A DNA stretch of 34,167 nt from K189A clade bacterium (GCA_018607725.1 JABBAY010000182.1:1-34167); one strand, 5' to 3'. Shown: positions 7,945-17,808, counted from the stretch's first letter. Notes: generated from the sequence alone by a model not told the origin. Program-made: numbers and translations.

Positions 7945-8886
7945 TTACAGCGGTAGCCGAATTCCTTCCTGTGCGACATTGAACCCATTGGCGCGAACGG
8001 TGTGGCTCGCCGCGCTTGCCGGGTTAAGCAGCGGGTTCGTGTGGTTCATATGGATAAACCAGATCTTTTGGCGCTGTGCCAGTGCCAACCCCTTAAATAG
8101 CGCCATGGTTTCTGCCGCGAATGGGTGAGGAATTTTTGACATGTCTCGGCCGGGCAGTTCATCGTCTGCGTAGAAGGTGGCATCCACCAAGGCGTAATCC
8201 ACGGTCTGCACCAGCTCTGTGATGTCGCGGGTCCAGGCTGACCACTTGTTGATATCGGGAATGAATAGCGCCGACTTATTGGGCCCTGTGATGCGGTAGC
8301 CAACGGTTTCGGAGTATTCATCTCGATGAGGTACCAGAAAGGGGGTCACAGTGACCTGGCCTAATGTCACCGGAGTGTCAGCGGTCATGGCTTGCAGAAG
8401 AATGTTCTGTTGTGTCACAAGCTGGCTCCAGGGACCGTTGTTGGTTAGATAGTCGCGCATTTTTGGCATGCCATAGACGGGTATGTCGCTGGCACCCAGG
8501 GCCTCCTGGCCGAGGAACATCAGGCCTGCATAATGGCCAATATGGGCATGGGTCAAAAAAATGCCGCCCAGGGCATAGCGATCGAGCGGCGCCTCCTGCG
8601 CCAGCTGGTAAAGTTGTGCCGGCATATTGGGCGTAGCTTCAAACAGGAAGGTCTTGTTGGCGCTCGGGTCGATTAAGCCGAGCGCCGTCGCACCACGGCG
8701 TAAGCGGGCATCCCGCCACCCGGGCTGACAGTGTTCGGCATAACAGCCGATCTGCGGGTGGCCAGCATCCTGGACAACGCCTAGAACATATAAGTAGGGC
8801 GCTTCTTGGGCAAAGCTGGAGGCGCTGACCAAAGGCAATAGTATTAGGCCGAGCAGAAAGCCTGCTGATGGTTGGCGTCGGTACAT
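7945..8886 (-). CDS. periplasmic PqqB-like metallo-beta-lactamase-fold protein
   Basis: A 313-residue protein with an N-terminal signal peptide (MYRRQ, hydrophobic core, cleavage probably after SFA). The mature part begins LYVLGVVQDAGHPQIGC, the PqqB-like opening, and has the metallo-beta-lactamase-fold motif at H113-A-H115-I-G-H118. The usual HxHxDH aspartate is replaced by glycine. Later histidines (VPHRDEYSETVGYR, FIHMNHTNP) and D-IN (IPDINKW) fit further metal ligands. PqqB itself acts in pyrroloquinoline quinone synthesis in the cytoplasm, so a secreted homologue with no pqq neighbours probably has another hydrolytic role. The start at 8886 places the signal peptide correctly; an upstream start at 8919 would add 11 residues. 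It is convergent with the dehydratase gene. Confidence 0.82.
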   Translation of the reverse strand: MYRRQPSAGFLLGLILLPLVSASSFAQEAPYLYVLGVVQDAGHPQIGCYAEHCQPGWRDARLRRGATALGLIDPSANKTFLFEATPNMPAQLYQLAQEAPLDRYALGGIFLTHAHIGHYAGLMFLGQEALGASDIPVYGMPKMRDYLTNNGPWSQLVTQQNILLQAMTADTPVTLGQVTVTPFLVPHRDEYSETVGYRITGPNKSALFIPDINKWSAWTRDITELVQTVDYALVDATFYADDELPGRDMSKIPHPFAAETMALFKGLALAQRQKIWFIHMNHTNPLLNPASAASHTVRANGFNVAQEGIRLPL

Positions 8887-9054
8887 GATGGTCTCTGCGG
8901 GATGAGTTAGGGATGCCACTTAACCACGATTACCCTGATAAATGCCACTGGCATCAGAGTTTCTGGCACGGTCAAGCAATCGGCTTGTACGCCCGTCGGG
9001 CCAATGCCGTACACTCTGATAGGATTTTCAAGTAATCGATCGGAGATGAGTGAC

Positions 9055-10008
9055 GTGAGCTACATTAACAGTGTGTTAGGTCCCATCGAGAGCGCTGATC
9101 TCGGCTTTACGCTGATGCATGAGCATGTTCTCGTCGCGGCCAGCGGCTTATCGAAAAGCTACCCAGACCTGCTCGGCCCTGATCGCGAGGCACGCGCTAT
9201 TGCGACGCTGAAGCGGGCTAAGGCTCAGGGAATCGACACCCTGCTTGATGCGACAACCTTTGATCTGGGTCGCGACCCGGAGTTGCTCCAAACTGTCGCC
9301 GCTGGCGCGGGTATCAATCTGATTAATGTCACTGGTTGGTGGCTCGATGTGCCGCGATTTATGTTGGGGGTTGGCGCCAATCAAATGGCTGACGAGTTTA
9401 TACGCGACCTTAACGAGGGTTTTCGCGGCACGACGGTTAAGGCCGGTATGTTAAAGTGTGCAGCTGATGCCGAGGGTGTGACCCCGGCGCTTGAGACCAT
9501 GGCCCGCGCAGTCGCCCGCGCTCATGTTCAAACAGGTGTGCCGATCATGGTGCACTCCTACCCTGCCGGCCAGGTCGCGAGGCGCCAGATCGAGATTTTT
9601 CGAGAAGAGGGCGTTGATCTGACGCGAGTGAAGATTGATCACAGCAATGATACTACCGATATTGAATACCTTGAATGGATCCTTGCCCAAGGTTGTTTTT
9701 TGGGCCTTGATCGTTACCCCGGTCGGCTGGTGAGCCCGCACAGTCGGACCGTAACGCTTAAGCGCTTGATGGATCTGGGTTATGGCGAGCGTTTGTGCCC
9801 GTCTCATGATTGCATCTGCCTACATATTCACAATGAGCAGGCAGATGGCAGTATTCCTCCGGAACATGATTTTATGCGCTCAAATCCGGATCAATACTTG
9901 TATATGCATCGCCACGTGATTCCTGAACTTATGGCAATGGGCGCGACTGAAGCTGATATTCATATGCTGTTTGTGGATAACCCCAGACGACTGTTTGAAG
10001 GTCGTTAA
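9055..10008 (+). CDS. phosphotriesterase-family metal-dependent hydrolase
   Basis: A 317-residue amidohydrolase-superfamily protein. It opens VLGPIESADLGFTLMHEHV, as in phosphotriesterase-related proteins. Metal ligands can be placed: H22 and H24 (HEH), the probable carbamylated lysine K134 (GMLKCA), H167 (IMVHSYPAG), H196 (IDHSND) and D252 (SHDC). Family members hydrolyse lactones, phosphotriesters or sugar esters, and the name does not settle the substrate. The GTG at 9055 is favoured because GGAG at 9042-9045 is nine bases ahead; the ATG at 9046 directly abuts that site with no spacer, and an ATG at 9004 lacks one. No signal peptide is seen, so it is cytosolic. It is divergent from the PqqB-like gene. 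Confidence 0.85.
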   Translation: MSYINSVLGPIESADLGFTLMHEHVLVAASGLSKSYPDLLGPDREARAIATLKRAKAQGIDTLLDATTFDLGRDPELLQTVAAGAGINLINVTGWWLDVPRFMLGVGANQMADEFIRDLNEGFRGTTVKAGMLKCAADAEGVTPALETMARAVARAHVQTGVPIMVHSYPAGQVARRQIEIFREEGVDLTRVKIDHSNDTTDIEYLEWILAQGCFLGLDRYPGRLVSPHSRTVTLKRLMDLGYGERLCPSHDCICLHIHNEQADGSIPPEHDFMRSNPDQYLYMHRHVIPELMAMGATEADIHMLFVDNPRRLFEGR

Positions 10009-10085
10009 CGAGGCCGTTGTTATTGACTGCTGAGTCTTGGGTCGTGATTTGCGTTGGAATCAAAATTTACTGACGCAGGACGTGC

Positions 10086-10424
10086 ATGAGTGATTTACCC
10101 GGCTGCAGGCAATGCGGCTCGAGCTATATCTACGAAGATCGCAATCTGTTGGTCTGCCCGGAATGTGCCCGTGAATAGTCACAGCAAGAAGCGGCCTCGG
10201 TGGACAGGGGATTGCAGATAATGGACGCGAACGGCAATGCCTTGAGTGACGGTGACGCTGTGAATGTGATCAACGACTTGAAGGTCAAGGGAACTTGATT
10301 GGTGGTCAAGGTGGGCACTCGAGTTAAGAATATCCGTGTTTTGGCAGGCGATCATGCCAGCGATTGTAAAATTGACAGTATTGGTGCCATGAAGCTCAAG
10401 TCTGAATTCCTGAAGAAGGCCTGA
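10086..10424 (+). pseudogene. yjdM: yjdM/phnA (zinc-ribbon protein) with two in-frame stop codons
   Basis: One frame of 112 codons reproduces the YjdM (formerly PhnA) protein from end to end. The zinc ribbon is present (CRQCGSSYIYED, then LLVCPECARE), as are [39 protein letters not shown] and the ending [13 protein letters not shown]. Two stops interrupt it: TAG at 10176-10178, where relatives have a tryptophan after CPEC-x-E (TGG to TAG), and TGA at 10296-10298, where relatives have a serine (for example TCA to TGA). There is no frameshift, and the ATG keeps a good site (CAGGA, six bases ahead). This looks like a recently lost gene. The first half could still give a 30-residue zinc-ribbon peptide. 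Despite its old name, the family is not part of phosphonate breakdown. Sequencing error is possible but would need two events. Confidence 0.85.
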
Positions 10425-10777
10425 AGCTATGTTTCGGTAGGTGGCATCGTCTTGCGATAGCGCAAACGTTGGTTTCGGCGAGATCTGAAGGTTTTAATTG
10501 ATTTTATTGATGGTTCTTTGCGGGGGCATCACTGAAAACGATCAAGGTGAGGAAAAGGCAGCAACTGACTCTGAGATTCGAAGATTTGCGTCAGGATGAT
10601 CATATTAGTTCGAAACTCGGGCTATTGTTGCTCTGAGGGCCTGATATTGACATGCTGGCGGCGAATCCTGTGCTCGCTGCATTGTTATCGTTTCAGCATT
10701 TGTCTATAATCGCGGGCCTTCCAGGGAGGGTATTACCCGGAGGTGCCGGTGTGATCCCGGTAGTAAGTCAGATCACG
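10425..10777. other. gap between yjdM pseudogene and tRNA-Leu
   Basis: I see no gene here. The only recognisable element is the tRNA promoter at 10682-10710 and the leader that follows it. A plus-strand frame starting at 10652 runs straight through the tRNA and is not a gene. Confidence 0.6.
10682..10710 (+). promoter_or_regulatory. sigma-70 promoter of tRNA-Leu (and possibly tig)
   Basis: A -35 box TTGTTA (10682-10687) and a perfect -10 box TATAAT (10705-10710) are separated by exactly 17 bases. The -10 is followed at once by CGCGGGCC, a GC-rich discriminator typical of stable-RNA promoters that respond to ppGpp. It lies about 70 bases before the tRNA. Confidence 0.8.
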
Positions 10778-10862
<85 letters not shown>

Positions 10863-10943
10863 TGATCTGAAGATTGAGAATAGCGGAGAGCCGCAGGCTA
10901 TCCCTTTGAATTGTCAAGAATTAATTAAACAGGTATGGATGTC

Positions 10944-12329
10944 ATGCAGGTAACACTCGAAACCACGTCAGGTCTGAAGCGAACGTTGCGGATCATCGTG
11001 CCGGCAGCAAAGTTTGAGGGCGAAGTTGAAGCTAAGCTCAAACAAGCCGCAGGACAGGCTCGGATCAAGGGCTTCCGTCCCGGCAAAGTGCCAATGCGTG
11101 AAGTGCGACGTCGGTTTGCAGATGGCATTCGCCAAGAGGTCAGTTCGGAATTGATGCAATCGTCATTCGCTGATGCCGTCAGTAAGCAAGCTATGGCCCC
11201 CGCTGGCATGCCGAGCATTCAGAACGTGGTGATGGAGGAAGGTAAGGATTTCGAATTTACTGCAGAGTTTGAGATTTTTCCTGAAATTGAACTCGCTGAT
11301 TTTGGGCTGATCAACGTCGAACGCCCTGTTGCGACTGTGACGGAAAGCGATATTGATAAGATGATCGAAACGTTGCGTGAGCAGCATAAAGAATTCGCCG
11401 ATGTCGACCGGGTCAGCCAAGACGGCGACCAGGTTAATGTCGACTTCGAAGGCTTTGTCGATGGTGAAGCATTTGAGGGTGGCAAGGCCGAAGGCTCCGA
11501 TATCGTACTCGGTAGTAACAGCATGATTCCCGGTTTCGAAGAAGGCTTGCTGGGTTGTAAGGCTGGTGAGAGCAAAGACATTCAGGTGACTTTCCCTGAG
11601 GGTTATCAGGCAAAGGAGCTTGCGGGTAAAGAAGCGACCTTCAAGATGACGATTAATAAAGTAGCTGAGCCGACATTGCCAGAGTTGGAAGCGGCATTTT
11701 TTGAAAAGTTTGGTGTCAAAGAGGGTGATTTGGCGGCCTTCCGCGTAGAAGTACTTGGAACGATGGAAAAGGAACTTGCTGCGGCGATCAAAAATAAAGT
11801 TAAAAACCAGGTGCTGGATGGGCTTGCTGAGTCGAATGCCGTGGAAGTGCCGAGCGCGCTGGTCAGTTCAGAAGTGGACCGTATGCGTCAGGAAGCGGTT
11901 CAACAATTCGGCGGAAACCAGAAAATCGACCCATCGATCTTGCCAGCTGAGATGTTCACAGCGCAGGCGACCAAACGCGTCCAGTTGGGCTTGATGGTTA
12001 ACGCCATCGTCGAGCAAAAGAAGCTGGAGGTTGACCAAGATCAGGTAAAGACCATGATCGAAACCATGTCCAGCTCCTATGAAGACCCACAAGAAATTAT
12101 CAATTACTATTACTCGAACGAGCAGCAACTGAACCAAATTCAGAATCTGGTACTCGAAGATCAAGTGATTGATGCTATTTTGGCCGGTGCCAAGGTGAGC
12201 GACTTGGCCATGGACTATGATGAGGCTATCAAGCCTACGCCAGCCCCGCTGCCAGAAGAAGACGCTGAAACGACCGCAGAGGCCGCTGACGACGCTGATA
12301 CTGCTGAAGATGAAGCGCCAAAAGCCTAG
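10944..12329 (+). CDS. tig: trigger factor, ribosome-associated chaperone and prolyl isomerase
   Basis: A 461-residue protein that binds nascent chains at the ribosome exit tunnel. The ribosome-docking signature GFRPGKVP is at residues 43-50. The FKBP-type isomerase domain follows (about 150-245, with VNVDFEGFVDGEAFEGG and MIPGFEEGL), then the helical C-terminal cradle. It ends in a long acidic, Ala-rich tail (PEEDAETTAEAADDADTAEDEAPKA), longer than in E. coli (432 residues). The start at 10944 (MQVTLETTSGL) matches the family; AGG at 10931-10933 is at suitable distance, while the ATG at 10935 is too close to it. It sits at the head of tig-clpP-clpX-lon, the standard order in gammaproteobacteria. 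Confidence 0.98.
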   Translation: MQVTLETTSGLKRTLRIIVPAAKFEGEVEAKLKQAAGQARIKGFRPGKVPMREVRRRFADGIRQEVSSELMQSSFADAVSKQAMAPAGMPSIQNVVMEEGKDFEFTAEFEIFPEIELADFGLINVERPVATVTESDIDKMIETLREQHKEFADVDRVSQDGDQVNVDFEGFVDGEAFEGGKAEGSDIVLGSNSMIPGFEEGLLGCKAGESKDIQVTFPEGYQAKELAGKEATFKMTINKVAEPTLPELEAAFFEKFGVKEGDLAAFRVEVLGTMEKELAAAIKNKVKNQVLDGLAESNAVEVPSALVSSEVDRMRQEAVQQFGGNQKIDPSILPAEMFTAQATKRVQLGLMVNAIVEQKKLEVDQDQVKTMIETMSSSYEDPQEIINYYYSNEQQLNQIQNLVLEDQVIDAILAGAKVSDLAMDYDEAIKPTPAPLPEEDAETTAEAADDADTAEDEAPKA

Positions 12330-12401
12330 CCTAAAGTGACTTAACCCTGCTATTACTGCGGGTATGGCGGGGCTCTAAAAGACTTTTTTACTGTCCAAGC
12401 A

Positions 12402-12429
12402 TTGAAGTTTAAGCGGAATGACGCAATAT
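12402..12429 (+). promoter_or_regulatory. possible heat-shock (sigma-32-like) promoter for clpP
   Basis: TTGAAG (12402-12407), then 14 bases, then CGCAATAT (12422-12429) partly matches the heat-shock pattern CTTGAAA-N13-15-CCCCATNT, with about five of seven positions in each half. It lies 130 bases before clpP, which is a heat-shock gene in E. coli. A chance match cannot be excluded. Confidence 0.25.
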
Positions 12430-12560
12430 TAGGTTAGACACAGTAGGGCTTGCGACGGACTAGCAGGATCCGCTATTTAAATAATGGCAGGTGATCGGCA
12501 GGCTGGTTAATCTGCAATCAGATTAACGGTTACCTAACCCAGAAAAATCATGAGGTGCGA

Positions 12561-13202
12561 ATGAGCAACATATTTGACGATCAGCTTTCGACGACCACAA
12601 GCCTTGGGTTAATTCCCATGGTTTTGGAACAGACGGCCAGGGGGGAGCGGTCCTACGACATCTACTCTCGGCTTCTGAAAGAGCGGATCATCTTTATTGT
12701 CGGCCCAATTGACGATAACGTGGCGAATTTGGTGGTTGCTCAACTGCTTCATGCAGAATCAGAAAATGCGGACAAAGATGTTCAGCTATATATCAACTCA
12801 CCAGGTGGGTCAGTGACCGCGGGTCTGGCGATTTATGACACCATGCAGTTTATTAACTGTGATGTCAGCACCATGTGCATCGGTCAAGCCGCCAGCATGG
12901 GCGCTTTATTACTCGCCGGTGGCGCTCATGGTAAGCGTTACTGTCTGCCTAACTCTCGGGTGATGATCCACCAGCCCAGCGGTGGATCCCAGGGTCAAGC
13001 CAGTGATATTGAGATTCAGGCAAAAGAAATACTGTACTTGCGGGGCCGTTTGAACGAAATCATGGCATTGCACACGGGGCAGACCATTGAGCAGATCGCC
13101 AGTGACACTGAACGTGACAACTTTATGACTGCAGGGCAAGCCGCGGCTTATGGCTTGATTGATAAAGTGCAAGAGCCGCGCACACCGCTGGCGTCGGTTT
13201 AA
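12561..13202 (+). CDS. clpP: ATP-dependent Clp protease, proteolytic subunit
   Basis: A 213-residue serine peptidase that forms the double-ring barrel used by ClpX and ClpA. The catalytic triad is S112 ([11 protein letters not shown]), H137 (SRVMIHQP) and D186 (TERDNF). The N-terminal stretch [27 protein letters not shown] is typical, and a short propeptide is probably removed as in E. coli. The ATG at 12561 has GAGG at 12552-12555; the upstream GTG at 12555 overlaps that site. It is followed 155 bases later by clpX, its unfoldase partner. Confidence 0.98.
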   Translation: MSNIFDDQLSTTTSLGLIPMVLEQTARGERSYDIYSRLLKERIIFIVGPIDDNVANLVVAQLLHAESENADKDVQLYINSPGGSVTAGLAIYDTMQFINCDVSTMCIGQAASMGALLLAGGAHGKRYCLPNSRVMIHQPSGGSQGQASDIEIQAKEILYLRGRLNEIMALHTGQTIEQIASDTERDNFMTAGQAAAYGLIDKVQEPRTPLASV

Positions 13203-13357
13203 TCGCCAGTAGGTAAGCTTTAGAGTTCAAATCCGTAGTGGATGTAGATATTATTTATCGTGTAATCGAGATGGCTGAGCAGAGACTTGGTCGCGGCCAA
13301 TACGCTAAGGGCCTGGGTCACTCGACTGCGCAAAACAGATTGGAATGAGGTGGATTA

Positions 13358-14635
13358 ATGGCTGACGATCACGACGATAACAACGGCGATGGTAAATTGC
13401 TGCATTGTAATTTTTGCGGAAAAAGTCAGCATGAAGTACGCAAATTGATTGCTGGACCTTCTGTCTATGTCTGCGATGAATGCGTCGAATTGTGCAATGA
13501 CATCATTCGTGAAGAGTTACAAGAAACCATTGACGAGGGCGAAAAGAAAAAACTCCCGACGCCACAGGAAATCAAAGATATCCTTGATGAGTATGTCATT
13601 GGTCAGCACTGGGCGAAGAAAGTTTTGTCTGTAGCCGTTTACAATCACTACAAGCGATTGAACTACTCGGGTAAGAAAGACGACGTCGAATTACAGAAAA
13701 GTAACATCTTGCTGGTCGGGCCTACAGGTGTGGGCAAGACGTTGCTTGCTGAAACTTTGGCACGATTGCTAGATGTCCCGTTTACGATTGCGGATGCGAC
13801 AACGCTAACAGAAGCAGGCTATGTGGGCGAAGACGTTGAGAATATCATTCAGAAGTTGTTGCAGAAGTGCGACTACGATGTAGAAAAAGCTCAGGTTGGC
13901 ATCGTCTACATTGATGAGATTGATAAGATCTCGCGTAAGTCTGATAATCCTTCGATCACTCGCGATGTGTCCGGTGAGGGTGTGCAGCAAGCGTTGCTGA
14001 AGTTGATTGAAGGGACCGTTGCCTCCGTACCTCCCCAGGGTGGCAGAAAACATCCGCAGCAGGAGTTTTTGCAAGTCGATACGACAAACATCCTTTTCAT
14101 CTGCGGCGGTGCCTTCTCTGGACTGGATAAAGTGATTACCAACCGCTCAGCGAAGAGTGGTATCGGGTTCGGCGCGAATGTCGCATCCGAATCGAACAAG
14201 AAGAACTTGGGTGATACTTTACGTTCAGTTGAGCCAGAAGATTTGGTTCGTTACGGTCTGATCCCAGAGTTTGTTGGCCGCTTACCCGTGATCGCGACCC
14301 TGGATGAGTTGGACGCCGAAGCCCTGGTCAGAATTCTTAAGGAGCCGAAAAACGCCTACACTAAGCAGTATTCAAAGCTATTCGAGATGGAAGGTGTTGA
14401 TATTGACTTCCGCGAAGATGCACTCGAAGCGATTGCCAAGAAGGCCATGGAACGCAAGACCGGTGCCCGAGGGTTGCGATCTATTCTCGAGTCTGTCTTG
14501 CTTGAAATCATGTACGAGATCCCTTCCGTGACTGGCGTAAGCAAGGTTGTCATTGACGAAAATGTCATTAACGGTGCCTCTGAACCGATGTTGATATACG
14601 AAAACCAGGAACAGCAAAAGGCGATGCCTGAGTAA
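13358..14635 (+). CDS. clpX: ATP-dependent Clp protease, ATP-binding subunit ClpX
   Basis: A 425-residue AAA+ unfoldase. The N-terminal zinc domain has C17, C20, C39 and C42 and binds adaptors and substrates. Walker A is GPTGVGKT (121-128) and Walker B VYIDE (183-187). The substrate-gripping pore loop GYVG is at 154-157, and the RKH loop (230-232) recognises the ssrA tag. The ClpP-docking loop should lie near residues 266-270 (KSGIGFGAN). ClpX hexamers unfold tagged proteins, such as those released from stalled ribosomes, and feed them to ClpP. GAGG is placed properly before the ATG. A strong terminator follows at 14725-14751, so lon is not normally read from this transcript. Confidence 0.98.
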   Translation: MADDHDDNNGDGKLLHCNFCGKSQHEVRKLIAGPSVYVCDECVELCNDIIREELQETIDEGEKKKLPTPQEIKDILDEYVIGQHWAKKVLSVAVYNHYKRLNYSGKKDDVELQKSNILLVGPTGVGKTLLAETLARLLDVPFTIADATTLTEAGYVGEDVENIIQKLLQKCDYDVEKAQVGIVYIDEIDKISRKSDNPSITRDVSGEGVQQALLKLIEGTVASVPPQGGRKHPQQEFLQVDTTNILFICGGAFSGLDKVITNRSAKSGIGFGANVASESNKKNLGDTLRSVEPEDLVRYGLIPEFVGRLPVIATLDELDAEALVRILKEPKNAYTKQYSKLFEMEGVDIDFREDALEAIAKKAMERKTGARGLRSILESVLLEIMYEIPSVTGVSKVVIDENVINGASEPMLIYENQEQQKAMPE

Positions 14636-14988
14636 AGACGGGAAAACTGTCTGGCGACAGGTGACCAACACCGTTGACTGGGTAGCCAGTTCGACTTCAG
14701 GCTAACGCCGAGGTCGATGCTGGGAAAAAAGGGCCGTTGGCCCTTTTTTTTGGTGACTTAGTGCTGTCATTGCTTGAAGTTTGCTATGGATGCGTTAATT
14801 GTTCTAAGGTTGATACGGTAGAGGCCGCTGTGTTCCATGGCCGGGTATAGACTCGGTAACCGGCTAAAAGTCCGTTTGGTGCGCCATCCGCCCTGATTGA
14901 CTAGCACTGTAAGACCCAGTCGAAATCCAATGTATATCGAGTTAGCCGTTTTAAAGACAGTGGTGGCGGTTAATGACCAGGAGAAATT
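14636..14988. other. clpX-lon intergenic region
   Basis: No gene is present. It holds the clpX terminator and, after it, about 240 bases that should carry the lon promoter. CTTGAAG at 14773-14779 resembles half of a heat-shock promoter, but no matching downstream half was found at the right distance. Confidence 0.6.
14725..14751 (+). terminator. rho-independent terminator after clpX
   Basis: AAAAAAGGGCC (14725-14735) pairs perfectly with GGCCCTTTTTT (14739-14749) around the loop GTT, and the T run reaches 14751. It lies 90 bases after the clpX stop. Because A runs precede the stem, it could also act on the opposite strand. Confidence 0.92.
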
Positions 14989-17397
14989 ATGACCAGCATG
15001 AAAAATATCCCCGTCGTGACGTTACGCGATATGGTGGTATATCCCCACGGTGTTCAACCGCTTTTTATCGGTACTGAAAAGTCAATTCGTGCCCTCGATC
15101 ATGCGCAGAAAAATGACAAAGACAAACAGGTCCTGCTGGTCGCAAAGAGAGCCCCTGAAAATGAGAATCCGGGGCCAGATGATTTATATGCGTTCGGCAC
15201 TGTGGCCACCATACTGCAGTTGATTCGCCTACCGGACAAGACCGTCAAAATTTTAGTGGAAGGGGGACAACGGGCAGAAATTACCGAAATCAGAGATGAA
15301 GAAAAATTTTTTGTTGGCGATATCAACTTGATCGAAGAAGCTGAGATTGATGCCAATGAAGCCGAGGCGCTGGTTCGATCGATGATGTCGGTGTTTGAGC
15401 AATATGTGCAGTTGAGTAAAAAGGTCCCGCCAGAGGTTATGACGTCTCTCGCCAGCGTAGACGATCCAAGCCGGCTAGTGGACACCATTGCCTCGCAAAT
15501 GAGTCTGAAGCTCGATGAGAAGCAGCATATTTTGGAAATGGCGGGTCTTGGCGAGCGCATCGAGCATATGATGAAGCTGCTGGAGGCTGAGATAGACTTG
15601 TTCAACGTTGAGAAGCGGGTTCGCGGTCGTGTAAAAAAGCAGATGGAAAAGAGTCAGCGCGAGTACTACCTTAACGAACAAATGAAGGCGATCCAGAAAG
15701 AACTTGGCGACATGGATGATGTGCCCAATGAGTTAGATGAAATTCAAAAGCGACTGTCGACTTCAGGTATGCCGAAGGAAGCGCGTGACAAAACTGCTGC
15801 TGAACTCAACAAGCTTAAAATGATGTCGCCCATGTCGGCCGAGGCCACCGTTGTACGCAGTTATATCGATTGGATGCTTGGTGTTCCCTGGAAGAAACGC
15901 TCGAAGGTCAGAACTGATATTGCCGAAGCTGAGGCAGTGCTGAATGCAGATCATTACGGACTCGAAGAGGTGAAGGACCGGATTCTTGAATATCTGGCCG
16001 TGCAACGCCGAGTCCGCAAGATCAAAGGTCCCGTATTGTGCTTAGTGGGTCCTCCCGGTGTTGGTAAGACTTCCCTTGGCGAGTCTATCGCCCGTGCGAC
16101 TAACCGTAAATTTGTGCGAATGGCCGTCGGTGGTGTGCGTGACGAGGCTGAAATTCGCGGGCATCGACGAACCTATATTGGATCGATGCCAGGAAAAATT
16201 GTTCAGAAGTTGTCGAAGAGTGGCACGCGTAATCCGTTGTTCCTGTTCGATGAGATTGACAAGATGGGCCAGGATCACCGGGGTGACCCTTCTTCAGCCT
16301 TGCTGGAAGTCCTGGACCCGGAGCAGAACAACTCCTTTAATGACCATTATCTCGACGTCGACTACGATTTGTCTGAAGTCATGTTCATTTGTACCTCTAA
16401 CAGCATGAATATCCCTGCACCATTATTGGATCGTATGGAGGTGATTCGTATTCCGGGTTACACCGAGGATGAGAAACTCAACATCGCCATGCGTTATCTG
16501 GTGCGTAAGCAGCTGACGAATAATGGGCTAAAAGAAACTGAACTAGAGATCAAGCAAGAAGCTGTTCGGGACCTCATCCGTTATTACACGCGTGAGGCGG
16601 GTGTGCGGGGGCTGGAACGCGAGATTGCCAAGTTGTGTCGAAAGGTCGTCAAAGCCCGCGACCTCGATGGAGATGGCGGACAGGCCAATAAATTAGTCGT
16701 CGGTAGTGCTGAACTAGAGCAATATTCGGGTGTTAAGAAGTTCAACTATGGTAAAGCCGAAGAAGCGGACCAGGTTGGCCAAGTGACCGGCCTGGCTGTC
16801 ACTAGCGTAGGCGGTGAATTGCTAACAATTGAAGCCGCAGCGATGCCTGGAAAGGGCGTGATGACGAAAACAGGCTCTCTGGGTGATGTGATGCAGGAAT
16901 CGATTCAGGCCGCGATGACCGTGGTGCGAAGTCGTGCTGCGGCACTGGGTATACCTGCAGATTTTCATGAAAAATACGATTTCCACGTTCATATGCCGGA
17001 AGGCGCGACACCGAAAGATGGCCCGAGTGCAGGTATTGCGCTGTGCACGGCATTGGTCTCCGTGCTGACGGGTATACCTGCTCGCGCTGACGTTGCCATG
17101 ACCGGTGAGATTACATTGCGAGGGCAGGTTTTGCCGATTGGCGGTTTGAAAGAAAAGCTACTCGCCGCACATCGTGGTGGCATTAAAACAGTCCTGATTC
17201 CCGATGAGAACAAGCGTGATTTAAAGGAGATACCTGACAATATTAAGCAGGACCTGGACATTAAACCGGTCAAGTGGATTGATGAGGTGTTACTTGTGGC
17301 ATTGGCACGGATGCCAGAGCCAATGCCGGAAATGATCGAAAATGAGGCAGAAAGCGGTTCGGAATCCGATGTAACCCAGAGAATCAGTGCTCATTAG
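14989..17397 (+). CDS. lon: ATP-dependent protease Lon
   Basis: An 802-residue AAA+ serine protease that removes damaged and short-lived regulatory proteins. The N-terminal substrate-binding domain opens [15 protein letters not shown] and leads into a coiled region (about 210-280). Walker A is GPPGVGKT (354-361) and Walker B LFLFDEID (417-424). The protease dyad is S680 ([10 protein letters not shown]) and K723 (GGLKEK), spaced exactly as in E. coli (679/722). GGAG before the ATG at 14989 supports this start; an in-frame ATG three codons on is less well placed. It lies between clpX and hupB as in most gammaproteobacteria. The C-terminal tail is acidic and variable. Confidence 0.98.
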   Translation: MTSMKNIPVVTLRDMVVYPHGVQPLFIGTEKSIRALDHAQKNDKDKQVLLVAKRAPENENPGPDDLYAFGTVATILQLIRLPDKTVKILVEGGQRAEITEIRDEEKFFVGDINLIEEAEIDANEAEALVRSMMSVFEQYVQLSKKVPPEVMTSLASVDDPSRLVDTIASQMSLKLDEKQHILEMAGLGERIEHMMKLLEAEIDLFNVEKRVRGRVKKQMEKSQREYYLNEQMKAIQKELGDMDDVPNELDEIQKRLSTSGMPKEARDKTAAELNKLKMMSPMSAEATVVRSYIDWMLGVPWKKRSKVRTDIAEAEAVLNADHYGLEEVKDRILEYLAVQRRVRKIKGPVLCLVGPPGVGKTSLGESIARATNRKFVRMAVGGVRDEAEIRGHRRTYIGSMPGKIVQKLSKSGTRNPLFLFDEIDKMGQDHRGDPSSALLEVLDPEQNNSFNDHYLDVDYDLSEVMFICTSNSMNIPAPLLDRMEVIRIPGYTEDEKLNIAMRYLVRKQLTNNGLKETELEIKQEAVRDLIRYYTREAGVRGLEREIAKLCRKVVKARDLDGDGGQANKLVVGSAELEQYSGVKKFNYGKAEEADQVGQVTGLAVTSVGGELLTIEAAAMPGKGVMTKTGSLGDVMQESIQAAMTVVRSRAAALGIPADFHEKYDFHVHMPEGATPKDGPSAGIALCTALVSVLTGIPARADVAMTGEITLRGQVLPIGGLKEKLLAAHRGGIKTVLIPDENKRDLKEIPDNIKQDLDIKPVKWIDEVLLVALARMPEPMPEMIENEAESGSESDVTQRISAH

Positions 17398-17407
17398 GAC
17401 ATTTGCC

Positions 17408-17437
17408 TTGACAGTCATTTCGGCTGGTTGGTATAAA
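17408..17437 (+). promoter_or_regulatory. sigma-70 promoter of hupB
   Basis: A perfect -35 TTGACA (17408-17413) and a -10 TATAAA (17432-17437) are separated by 18 bases. It starts just 11 bases after the lon stop, so hupB has its own strong promoter, with a leader of about 90 bases. Confidence 0.78.
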
Positions 17438-17532
17438 CTGTTACAGATTAAAAAATCACAGCCGCTTGGTCATCTGCTGTGGCACCATTCTTAAGTGACC
17501 AGGAAAGTCCATCAACCAATCAGGGGTATAGT

Positions 17533-17808
17533 GTGAATAAACAAGAGCTGATCGAAAACATTGCGGCGTCTGCCGATATTACTAAAGCTGCAGCCGGCAG
17601 AGCCTTGGATTCTATGATAGATTCTGTAAGCGGTGCCCTGAAAGCTGGTGATTCAGTAGTTCTGGTTGGATTTGGTACATTTACGGTTCGCGATCGTGCG
17701 GCTCGTACTGGACGCAATCCACAAACTGGTGCCGAGATTCAAATCTCTGCAGCCAAGGTTCCTGCTTTCAAAGCCGGCAAAGCATTAAAAGATGCTGTAA
17801 ATAGCTAA
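17533..17808 (+). CDS. hupB: DNA-binding protein HU-beta
   Basis: A 91-residue nucleoid protein, nearly the same length as E. coli HupB. It has [12 protein letters not shown] in the dimerising helices, the core [11 protein letters not shown], and the DNA-binding arm [12 protein letters not shown], followed by [18 protein letters not shown] dimers bend and compact DNA and help repair and replication. The start is GTG at 17533, with AGGGG at 17522-17526 six bases ahead; the longer in-frame start at 17479 is not supported by homology. It has its own promoter (17408-17437) and is followed by two hairpin terminators, so it is probably a single-gene unit. Confidence 0.98.
   Translation: MNKQELIENIAASADITKAAAGRALDSMIDSVSGALKAGDSVVLVGFGTFTVRDRAARTGRNPQTGAEIQISAAKVPAFKAGKALKDAVNS

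Noticed and set aside
10296-10298. UGA in yjdM as a selenocysteine codon
   Set aside because: The family has serine, not cysteine, at this place, and an upstream UAG would already stop translation; no SECIS-like hairpin was obvious by eye.
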